From positions 62,001 to 126,000 of the forward strand of contig JALKBU010000022.1 in assembly GCA_023091735.1 (NCBI GenBank): a stretch of 64,000 nucleotides of DNA, given 5' to 3'. This document shows positions 10,501 to 18,400 of the stretch, one piece after another. Position 1 is the first letter of the stretch, and each line of letters starts with the position of its first letter. The position numbers and the translations under genes are program-made. The notes beneath the pieces were generated by a model. The model ran no database searches, was not told the origin of the DNA, and saw nothing but the letters and a program-made list of their open reading frames with translations. Source of the DNA: Trichomonas tenax. Lineage: Eukaryota; Parabasalia; Trichomonadida; Trichomonadidae.

Positions 10501-11789
10501 CCAGCGATGTGTACGAGGACTCCGAGAACTTCGACACTTATGATGGGTCTCAGTCAGGCTTCGTTCCTTCCAAGCTGTTCAACGATCCTCACCCTCCAAG
10601 ATTTGAGGCACCGCCGCCACAGAGACTTTGCACGTCGACAATAATCATTCAGACGCAGAACAACACTCTTGTTTTCGCCGAAAGCGTCCAAACTTCCCCA
10701 ACAATCATCGAAGTTATCGCACTCGACGCTTCAGGAAAGATGAGCGTTCACACACTCGATTTCACTCAGTTGCATCGATACACAAACAAGACATCATCGA
10801 TCAGGACTTATTCGTCACATTCCTCATTGCATCTTGATCGGTCTAACGACGGAGAGTTCTCTTCTTCATCGGGAGCTCGCAGCAGCGAGACAGACTCCAT
10901 TATTTCAAGCGTTTCTTTCGAGCGCTTGCAGTCGCTCTCGAAGAGCGAGATTAAAACACCCTTCTCTCCAACACCTTCAACTCCAGGAAACTTAGTTCCG
11001 CCGCCAAATGTTTCCGCCGTCATTCCTAATTTCATCAATGTTGCGCTCAATGCGAAGTACGACATGTTCATTGTCATTGACAAGAGCACATTGATGTTCG
11101 TCGACAGCGGCCTCGTAAGGCTGTTCTCGATGCAGAACAAGCAAGTATCAACACTCAAAATGCACAATAACGATGTGACTCTTATCGCTAGATCAAAGCA
11201 GTGGCTTGCTGCCGCTTCACGCGGCTCCGTTCTCAATCTCTACAGGATGTCGGACGTCTCTAAGTGCATCTTCTCCATCCCTCTCTACAGAGATACCATC
11301 CAATGCATCCACGTCTGCAATCCGTTTTCTTTGGCGGTTGCCGGCACGCGCGACGGTTTCCTCTTCTTCATCTCGTTGACGCATGGCACAGTCGGCGCCA
11401 CAGTCGATCTCGGCAGCGCGCGTCCATACAAGGTCTTAGTTACTCCTTCGTGGGGCTTCGTTGTCGTCTACATGACAGAGCTCGAGCGCGCCAATGTTAG
11501 GCATGTTTTGGCCCTCTATTCTCCAAACGGAAAGCTCATCAAGCGCCGAACGATCGCGAACGGCATCGTCTCATGGAGTTCTTTCAAGACGAAGGACGGC
11601 TTCGATTATATCACTTGCGCTGATGACAGAGGAAGAATTTGGATCTTTGAAGCATTCTTCCTTTCGATGATAGAAAGCATCCATTACTGCAACGGCCAAG
11701 TCCTCTCCGTTTCATATTCCATCGAGCAGGGCGGAATTCTCGCAACGACAGCAGACGGCCGCATCATTTTCGTTCCATACGAACTGTAA
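7509..11789 (+). CDS. BEACH-family protein, C-terminal half: PH-BEACH and WD40
   Basis: This continues in frame from the stop at 7506; if translated separately, the first ATG is at 7677. After more solenoid, a PH-like segment lies near 9480-9790. The BEACH domain follows near 9860-10520, with recognisable blocks STFEYLMKLNMLSGRTF, LRDVRKPM (family FRDLSKPM), ELTPEFFFMPEAF and MPPWAPDPYTFV, then NQWIDLIWGTKQNG. A Ser-rich linker (about 10790-10990) leads to WD40-like repeats to the end (SRGSVLNLYRMSDVSKCIFS; ADDRGRIWIFEAFF). The domain order PH-BEACH-WD40 is standard for NBEA/LYST/Lvs proteins. The gene ends with TAA at 11787. The family call is firm; the orthology group is not resolved. Confidence 0.9.
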   Translation: MLDSILLNELIWIREDSVNHLKIIKQWARVLFVSYEQVFTKIRPIKKLLSTIKIFYMTNLPEMTDYSSISIIRDPNLNTVECRRVLIQVVQQMAAVKFTDDDFLYLIGIIITANDHDLARDFLDLLTTLITMNPSPIVNVTVDALTLLMLTFSFNDEYIISQVFSIIYTVHQRQMLQVINLFEHIYIILRELTLDVVREPVFNSLLSLLHSGFYDLFPVVSWIAINLGDEAMTQLIESISPDKNYVTHSTWHLWPTILLFKCPPNMTEQVMDFILFSDENGWANFYMMINVVARLTNRHSTELRSLMLHKICDHLLVSRSNNQENLNQFFTLAKAFVLYQNSNSALTTLLTYSPFNIRRTRAYTFAPKSPERPRKHSAIHFNFQNMQQSARLAFPDVCALNKWMTPAEVEKTINQMETNAVKETQVYFSLSIGPDGEWVDAELAKKCLDLFLIWNNVNFLDFDLTLCAFLVPYYYDKVFEHFTSLSLNSQEVSKLLPFLALINTKCEDNSRLSIFKIPVKQPKLVAFQALEIIANNPPPNIVYGIVIAVNQLIRFNKSTQEKSNAIMKFQSCPTIMAASQSPKRVIYTLQRGKRDNERRWVRLWRNLTIDRAPWASSVESNLLSQVPLKRDSTLCTFICPAKLKRNWNATPQNLSLDKSISLMFHSSFFKCGSSDNIVIEKNFIEVPCNVITIEGSNPVFFIITNTSIGIKKNDAALREWSLETIQYMIERRRINCQSAIEFFFHGGGSKLISFEDRFFPHAQSALRERHISELTADHLTIAPLQRMWLNREFSTFEYLMKLNMLSGRTFASLFHYPIMPWIISDYEAKLFDSDDSMFLRDVRKPMSQIGQDRLMRIISQMQETGIADFYLPGSPMRPCDVASFLCRLNPFSEADGSEKPTLSVAQAFQKATTDDRCFSELTPEFFFMPEAFVRTCNGKDIPDMEMPPWAPDPYTFVYLNRKALECDLISSSINQWIDLIWGTKQNGSGAISAFNKFSSDVYEDSENFDTYDGSQSGFVPSKLFNDPHPPRFEAPPPQRLCTSTIIIQTQNNTLVFAESVQTSPTIIEVIALDASGKMSVHTLDFTQLHRYTNKTSSIRTYSSHSSLHLDRSNDGEFSSSSGARSSETDSIISSVSFERLQSLSKSEIKTPFSPTPSTPGNLVPPPNVSAVIPNFINVALNAKYDMFIVIDKSTLMFVDSGLVRLFSMQNKQVSTLKMHNNDVTLIARSKQWLAAASRGSVLNLYRMSDVSKCIFSIPLYRDTIQCIHVCNPFSLAVAGTRDGFLFFISLTHGTVGATVDLGSARPYKVLVTPSWGFVVVYMTELERANVRHVLALYSPNGKLIKRRTIANGIVSWSSFKTKDGFDYITCADDRGRIWIFEAFFLSMIESIHYCNGQVLSVSYSIEQGGILATTADGRIIFVPYEL

Positions 11790-11875
11790 GTGTTTTTATA
11801 TACTTACTCATATATTTATAATAAAGTGTTTGTTTTTTTAAAGAATAGGATAGATTTTATTATTAAAAAACTAGA

Positions 11876-12736
11876 TCAAGCCTCTGTTAGTAAGCTTGTT
11901 GTTCCAAGATCGAAAGACATTTTCCTCTTTGTTCCGAGGAAGCCGTTGTTAATTCTAAGGAGAATGAACAAAGGAATTCCTTCAACGACGATTTCGCTGA
12001 AGCAAACGGTGACGAAGAAAGGAACTGCACAGACTTTGTGAGAAGAAAGGAAAACCTGCGAAAGAGAAATCGCTCCGCGCGCTAGGAGCATCAGCGACAA
12101 AAATATGACGAGGCGGAGAAGTTTCTTCTGCTCAAGATTCGATTCGGCAAATGTGTCGTCTCTGAGTCCTCTTTCGAGCAAAATAATGAACGCAATGTAG
12201 ATGACGGCGAGAACTATGTCCCTGAATATATCGAAGTAGGCCGAGAACATGCTCAAATTCGCTGCGTGAACGATTTCGATAATGAGTGCAAAGATGAATA
12301 AAATGTAAATAACGATGTTGTACACGATGAGGCAAATTTTTGCTTTTCCAAAGATTTTGACGATTTTAAGCGGGAGAATTTGCATACAAATTGTTATCCA
12401 AGAGATTAAAACCAAAGTATAACACGTGGTGATGAAGTACGATGTCAAAGAGTAAATCAGGAAGCCAGCGACTCTTATCTGCTGCTCTGTCGCTTTCTGC
12501 CACGGAATGAACGTCAGACAGTGAACCACGACCTTCATTCCGAGCGCAACGATGAAGCATATCCTCGCAGTCCTATTCAGAGTGCTCAGAGTCCTGAACT
12601 CTAAGTTGAAATTAAATAACGGAATCAATCCGTAAAAAAAGAGAAGCGCGAAGAACACGATGAAGCAGATAGAACCGCCCCTCCACGTCCACTCCTCCTT
12701 CGAGTTGTAGAAGCAGTTGAGAATCGATTCCACCAT
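11876..12736 (-). CDS. Seven-transmembrane protein, possibly THH1/TOM1/TOM3-like
   Basis: 286 codons from an ATG at 12736 to TGA. There are seven hydrophobic stretches, for example ICFIVFFALLFFYGLIPLF, FITTCYTLVLISWITICM, IVYNIVIYILFIFALIIEIV and IVLAVIYIAFIILLERGL. Basic residues mark the loops, and the tail KRKMSFDLGTTSLL is polar. There is no signal peptide ahead of the first segment. The size and layout resemble the THH1/TOM1/TOM3 and GPR137-like seven-TM families, so a role at an internal membrane or as a receptor is possible but inferred. It is transcribed away from the methyltransferase gene from a shared 161-bp intergenic region. The bases just before the ATG read AAAAGTGA, the core of the motif repeated in that region. 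Confidence 0.75.
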   Translation of the reverse strand: MVESILNCFYNSKEEWTWRGGSICFIVFFALLFFYGLIPLFNFNLEFRTLSTLNRTARICFIVALGMKVVVHCLTFIPWQKATEQQIRVAGFLIYSLTSYFITTCYTLVLISWITICMQILPLKIVKIFGKAKICLIVYNIVIYILFIFALIIEIVHAANLSMFSAYFDIFRDIVLAVIYIAFIILLERGLRDDTFAESNLEQKKLLRLVIFLSLMLLARGAISLSQVFLSSHKVCAVPFFVTVCFSEIVVEGIPLFILLRINNGFLGTKRKMSFDLGTTSLLTEA

Positions 12737-12897
12737 TCACTTTTCTGAAATGTGACAATGTCAAATTATGCGAAAGTGACAAAATAATAAAAGTAACATT
12801 TGATAAAACGCGACAATTTCATAAAAGTAACATTTTGAAATAAAAGTGACAATGTTTGTTATTTCAAAAAGTGACAGTATTGTTGCTAAAAGTGACA
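12737..12897. promoter_or_regulatory. Bidirectional promoter with eight GTGACA-like repeats
   Basis: The 161 bp between two divergent start codons contains eight degenerate copies of AAAAGTRACAWT on the + strand. Their G(T/C)(G/A)AC cores start near 12751, 12776, 12793, 12810, 12827, 12846, 12871 and 12892, at 17-25 bp spacing. The last copy touches the ATG of the methyltransferase gene, and the minus-strand gene also begins directly after AAAAGTGA. This is read directly from the sequence; the regulatory role is inferred. Confidence 0.5.
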
Positions 12898-13593
12898 ATG
12901 GACTACAATTACGAGGAGGAAGTTGAGGAAATCAATTTCAACATTCCGAATGACGAAGAGGACGATAGGCTGGCGAAGGAAGTCGAGGCTCTGTTCAAAA
13001 CTGGCCCTCTCGCGTTCGTTGATTCTTCGTATTGGGATCAAAGATATATTGACAATCCGAAACACTTCGAGTGGTATTTGCCGTTGGATCACTTTCTCCC
13101 TGAAATAAAGAAATTCGTGCCTTTGAAGGGAGTTGCAGCCAATATTGGATGTGGAACTTCTACAATGGGAATGGATTTAGTTCAGTGCGGCTTTTCGCAT
13201 GTGGACTGCACAGATATTTCAGCTGTTGCAATTGATCACATGAAAGAGCTTTACAAAGACGAGAAAAATGTTTCTTGGTTGGTTGATGACTGCATTGACA
13301 CAAAACTCGAGAAAAATAAATACGACGTGATTTTCGACAAAGGAACAATCGACGCTTTGATTTGTTGTGAAGATCCAGATGATTTGTTAAATAATATCTT
13401 CAAAGGCGTAATAAATTGCCTGAAACCAGGTGGCTACTTCGTTGAAATATCATTCGGATCTCCAGAAGAACGTCAAGAATATTTTGATGTTGAAAATCTG
13501 AAATGGAATCAAATAGTTAGCATAACACTGAAGCCAACAGTACCAAAAGCAACACCGTACTTCATTTATATTTACAGAAAAGTTTTCAAATAA
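12898..13593 (+). CDS. Class I SAM-dependent methyltransferase, EEF1AKMT4/METTL13-like
   Basis: 231 codons starting at the first in-frame ATG (12898) and ending TAA. An acidic N-terminus (EEEVEEINFNIPNDEEDD) is followed by YWDQRYIDNPKHFEWYLP. The SAM-binding motif I is GVAANIGCGTSTMGMDL, the acidic end of motif II is VDCTDIS, motif III is WLVDDC, and the family-diagnostic VIFDKGTIDALIC replaces the usual V-L-D-x-G strand. LKPGGYFVEISFG is the post-II loop. This D-K-G-T-x-D-A signature belongs to the eEF1A lysine methyltransferase group (METTL13 N-domain, EEF1AKMT4). Target specificity is inferred only. No break is seen and the length is typical of this group. Confidence 0.85.
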   Translation: MDYNYEEEVEEINFNIPNDEEDDRLAKEVEALFKTGPLAFVDSSYWDQRYIDNPKHFEWYLPLDHFLPEIKKFVPLKGVAANIGCGTSTMGMDLVQCGFSHVDCTDISAVAIDHMKELYKDEKNVSWLVDDCIDTKLEKNKYDVIFDKGTIDALICCEDPDDLLNNIFKGVINCLKPGGYFVEISFGSPEERQEYFDVENLKWNQIVSITLKPTVPKATPYFIYIYRKVFK

Positions 13594-13725
13594 ATATATA
13601 AATAGAAAATTGTTTGATTAAATAAAAGACTTGTTTATCATATCAAAAAATACATGAACAAAGTTTTTTCCTTAAAAAAAATATAAAATTAAATACAAAA
13701 CAAAAATATAATAAAAATATCTATC

Positions 13726-14489
13726 TCAGAACTTAAGTATATCAAATATCTTCCTTGGTGCAACCTTAGGTCTAACTGGAAGTTTGTTATTAACCATTGC
13801 TGTTTTGGTCATCGCTCTTGTAAAGCTTAAAGCGCTATCAACCTCATGTAGGACATCAAATACAGATGCTCTTTCTTCCGGGTTCTTTGCAAGCATCATT
13901 TTAATTAATTTTATTGTTGCATAAGGTGTGCAAGGAGGAATATACGGTTCAGCGGTCAATATACCATTAGATATCTGTTTGTCCGATCCATTCCATGGAA
14001 ACTGACCGAAAATCATTGAATAGAAGCAAACTCCAAGCGCCCACACGTCAACTTTCAATGGGTCATACGGCTGTCCCGACAAGACTTCCGGCACCATATA
14101 TTCGAGTGTTCTACACACAGTTGAACGCAAGTTTTCCTGTTGTTGCACAATTTCGTAGCATAGACCGAAATCGATCAGAATTGGTGTCTGCGTCGGCAAT
14201 ATCATTATGTTCGTAAGCTTTATATCTCTATGCGCGATATTTTTCGAGTGTAGGATAAAGCGACTAATAACGATTGCATCCATTTCAGCGCTCCCTGCCA
14301 GTTCAGAGGTCCTTCGTCGAGGATCTTGTCGTGAAGCATACCAAAGGGATAAAAAGGCATCACCATCATAATATAATTCTCGAAATAAAGCACCTCCTTC
14401 ACCTCCACAATGTCCTGATGCTTTATGCTCTGCACAACGCGCAATTCCTGTTCGAGACGCCCGAACAAGTTCATCTTCACAATATTCAT
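13726..14489 (-). pseudogene. Protein kinase, N-lobe truncated and frameshifted
   Basis: Two overlapping minus-strand frames together make a Ser/Thr kinase. The first, from ATG 14489, reads NLFGRLEQELRVVQSIKH (alpha-C helix with its Glu), the hinge and LNWQGALKWMQSLLVALSY. The frame then changes near 14257. The second carries LHSKNIAHRDIKLTNIM (HRD catalytic loop), LIDFGLC (DFG), PEVLSGQPYDPLKVDVWALG (APE and helix F) and FPWNG, ending TGA. A net loss of one base (or 4, a collapsed CTAC repeat) in TCCTACACTCG would explain the shift. No Gly-rich loop or VAIK lysine is found upstream in any frame, so the N-lobe strands 1-3 are missing. The family looks CAMK/ULK-like. It is probably inactive. 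Confidence 0.75.
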
Positions 14490-14514
14490 TCACTACAAAA
14501 ATAACATTTATCAC

Positions 14515-15406
14515 TATTTAGATGATTCTAATTATCAACTTCTACCCATAAAAAAAATGAAAAACATAATGCAGGAGCACAAGCAAAGAACATTTGAGAT
14601 AATATATGAGAAAGCAAACCGCGCGATTTCGATTTGAATGAGATTTTATTCATGATACTTTTGTATATTAAATTTTTATGTTTTTTATTATATAATCCAG
14701 CACACCACAGTAATAACTAAGAGGAGCTGGATATGCTTACAAAGATAGGGCCTGATCCAAAATTTTAGATAATATAATTTTACAATCCATAAAACACACA
14801 TCGCAGGATAGCGAGGCATTTAATAATGTTGTTTATTCTGTTTATAAACAAACAATTACTAAGTTGTTGTCTTGATACCAGGTATGATACATGTTCTCTG
14901 CACAAATATCGTTAAATTTTATCATGTTGGGCATTTAAATACAACCAACATTGTACAGTCAATACTAACTCCCATGTATTAGATTTCTCGTTTTTGAATC
15001 TCGGCTTCTACATCAAGAATATGATTGTATGTCAGTTGAATCAACTTATTATTAATATTGGTTCATGATAATATTAGCAAATGGTAACTTTAAGATCTAT
15101 TCAATGAAATTTTAGGGTCCACTTGTTTATTTTGCTACTTTACCATTACCAACGTATTATTTAGCATATAGGCATTCAAGTATCCATTAAAATGTTAAAT
15201 GATTACGCTTTTTCCTAGGAGATATTAATGTTATTGTTAAAAAGTTTAAATTAAGCTGTGATACTTCAAACAATTATTCCTTTGTATGAGGGGAAACAAA
15301 ATCAAGAAAGTTGTTTTTTAGTGAATTTTTAAGATTTTCGTGTACCGAAAAAGTGAAGGACGATACAGGAAGTTTGGCCATAGTGACCCTTAAACGTCTG
15401 CAAAAA
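14515..15406. other. Gene-free AT-rich interval
   Basis: About 890 bp between the broken kinase and the low-complexity gene. I see no conserved reading frame, tRNA or strong repeat here. The last 100 bp before the next ATG are open in its frame from a TTG at 15311 but contain an upstream GTG-AAG-GAC stretch that is probably leader. Confidence 0.5.
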
Positions 15407-18400
15407 ATGGCTTCCTTGGAGGAGGAAACCATTGCGCAGTTCCAGAAGTTGAGGGAGACGATGGAGAAGAGGGCGAACTTGGAGGGTCAGATAGAGAGGA
15501 TGTTCTCGAACCCGCAGCAGAGGAATTTTTCAAGCGAAATTCAAGAATTTTATCCGTTTGAATTAAATATAACGAGAAGCAATACACCATTCAACATAAG
15601 ATCGCCGAATAGAGACAAAAAACCAACAAATAGATCAAAATCTCGCATAGAAATGCTGAAATCTTCAAGAACGCCGTCAATAAAGAAATCTTCGAATGCT
15701 ACGCATCTCTCACAGGGCACATTCCTTAGGCCGAGGAAAGCTGCGAAAACTCCACAGCCAAAATCAAGATCTTCAAAAATTGTTTCTTCACCAAAGCGCA
15801 AAACACCTAAAAAGACATACAAAAACGCTACGCCAAAGAAATCAGACACGAGCGACATGAACAGAACTGAAACAACACATCGCACGTTTTCTTCATTTCA
15901 TAATCGACCGAATTTATACGATCACGTCACGAATTTCTTATCTTCAGGTGATACAGACAGCTTAATCAACATGAATTTTCCTAAAATTGATCATTTCTAT
16001 AATTCACCAAAATATTTATCAAAATCATCTCCAAATCGTGCGAATAGTGTTCTGTCACAGACAGAAATGAGATCCCCAAGATTGTCAGTTAAAAAATCGA
16101 ATAGTTTTGATAAATTCAATGATATCGATGATAAACCAAAGCCAAGGCCTTCTCCGCCGATCCACATCAGTTTCGATGACGATGAGAAGCAGGAGAGCGC
16201 AAACAGAGCCGAATACTCCCCGCGGAAATCGTTTCTTTCGGCATCTTTAGGAAGCACGAACTCATCGAAGGAATTACTCAATCTCAGCAAAGACAGATCC
16301 TCAGACTACGACTCTGAAGACGAGCTATCGAACACATACAACTCTCTGATCAATCTGAAGGTCCCTGAGCATAGATTCAATTCCGGATCATCGAGAAACA
16401 AGAGCGTCGATGAAAATGATTCTTCATACGGACTCGATTACGTTCCGAAGTACTTTTCGTCGTCGGGAAAGTCTCCAAAGAAGAAAGCTCCGGCCAAGAG
16501 GAGGAAGAGCTCGACGTCTCCGTCACCGAAGAGGAAGTCTTCAGCTTCTCGAAGACCGAAGTCGTCCATTTCACAGATATCCAGCAAGAGCAGGGGATCT
16601 TCCCTCAGTTCGCCGAAGAAATCATCTTCTGCAGCTTCTCCGTTCGGATCGAGCAGGAAATCGTCTGGCATCTCTTCGCCAAAGAGCAAATCATCGTCAG
16701 CAAGAAAGTTATCTTCCCCACATTCATCGTCGAAGAGATTATCCTCAGAGCCGTCTTCTCCTTATGCTTCATCGAAGAAACTCAACGCGTCTGGAAACAA
16801 TTCAACACCATCTTCAAGGAAATCTTCAGCATTATCTTCTCCTTTCTCATTATCCAAGAGAATGTCTTCTTCACCATATTCTTCATCTCGCAGATTGTCA
16901 TCTTCTGGTTCTGCCTCTCCATACGGATCATCAAGGAAGTTGTCGTCTGCTCCATACAGCGAAAAGAATGTCGGGTCATCTGGTAGAGCATCATCTGCTT
17001 CTTCTTCACTGTATAATTCAGGAAAATCCACTCCTTCGAAGAAACTTTCTTCAGGAAGGATTTCTCCACTAAACGCATCAAAGAATATTTCATCCCCTTA
17101 CAGTTCCTCAAGGCTGTCATCAGCAGATTCATCGCCAAAGAAATTGTCCACAGCATCGAAAGCACATTCTGCGTCATCCTCGAGATCATCGTTCGGCCAA
17201 CTTCCAATTTCGAGGAAACTCGGCCTCCCAAAGCCTGTTTCTTCATCGCTCAAAGACGTCAGGACTGCATTCCTTTCTGAGCCGCTCAGCAAGAGCCCAA
17301 AGAGATTCTCAAAGAGCGCAAGTCACTCATCGCTCTCAAGCGAGATTGCAGAGGCTGCGTCCTCCGTTCTGGACATTTTGTCGGAGAGCGGAACGAGTCA
17401 AGCCATCGCTGAGAACGCAGGGACCGCTCTATCTGTTGCTGTAAGTCAGGAATTGTTCGTCGGCGCCGAAGATCAACAGAGTAACAAAGTTCTTGCATCG
17501 CAAAACATCTTTTCCGTGTTCAAAGGCAGCACAGAAATCGCTCTACAAAAGGACGTTGAGATGTTCACAATCGGGAACAGCAACGCAGGCGGAATCAAGA
17601 AGAGCAAGTCAGCGCAGTCCATAATGGCAAATCTCCCGAGCGATAACGAGATGAAGCAGGAATCTCCGGAAGGCCAAAGGATCTCAAGTCCATACTTCGT
17701 TAAGGTCACAAAGCCCATATTCACGGCCTCTGAGGCTAAAGATGAGTACAACACTGAGATAGAGGGCATCGATGAGCAGGCAAACGCAGAGAAGAAGGAA
17801 GAAGACGAAAATACAAAGAAACAAGAAGAAGAGGAAGAAAAAGCAATTAACGATAATCTTAAAAACAACAAAGATCAAAAAAAGTCAAAGAAAGATCAAG
17901 AGCATAAACATAGAGGTAAATCCTATGAAAGGAAACACAAACACGGAACGAAGAAAGAAGAAAGTGATGATGAAAATGCACAAAAATCACCGCAAAAACA
18001 TTCGAACAGAAAGTCGCACAAAGAAGAAGATGACAAACATCACCACCATCATGGAAAGGATCGCAAACGTCACCGCAGTGAAAAAGACGACGAACCATAT
18101 AAACATCATCATGATTCAAAAGAAAAAGGACATAATAATGATGACCGACATAAGCATCATCATAAGACTGATCCAGATAAGATCCAAAAACACGATAATG
18201 ATGAAATTAAGCGCAAACATAATCACAGAGATGAAATTCAAGACAAAAGCCACAAAAACGCTCATGATGACAAAAAGAGAAGCAATGAACACAGACATCG
18301 CGATAACAAAAGAAATGATAAATACAACGATGTTGCTGTTGGTGATTCATATCCTGATTATAACGATTACAGGAGACAATATCCCGACGAAATGCAACAA

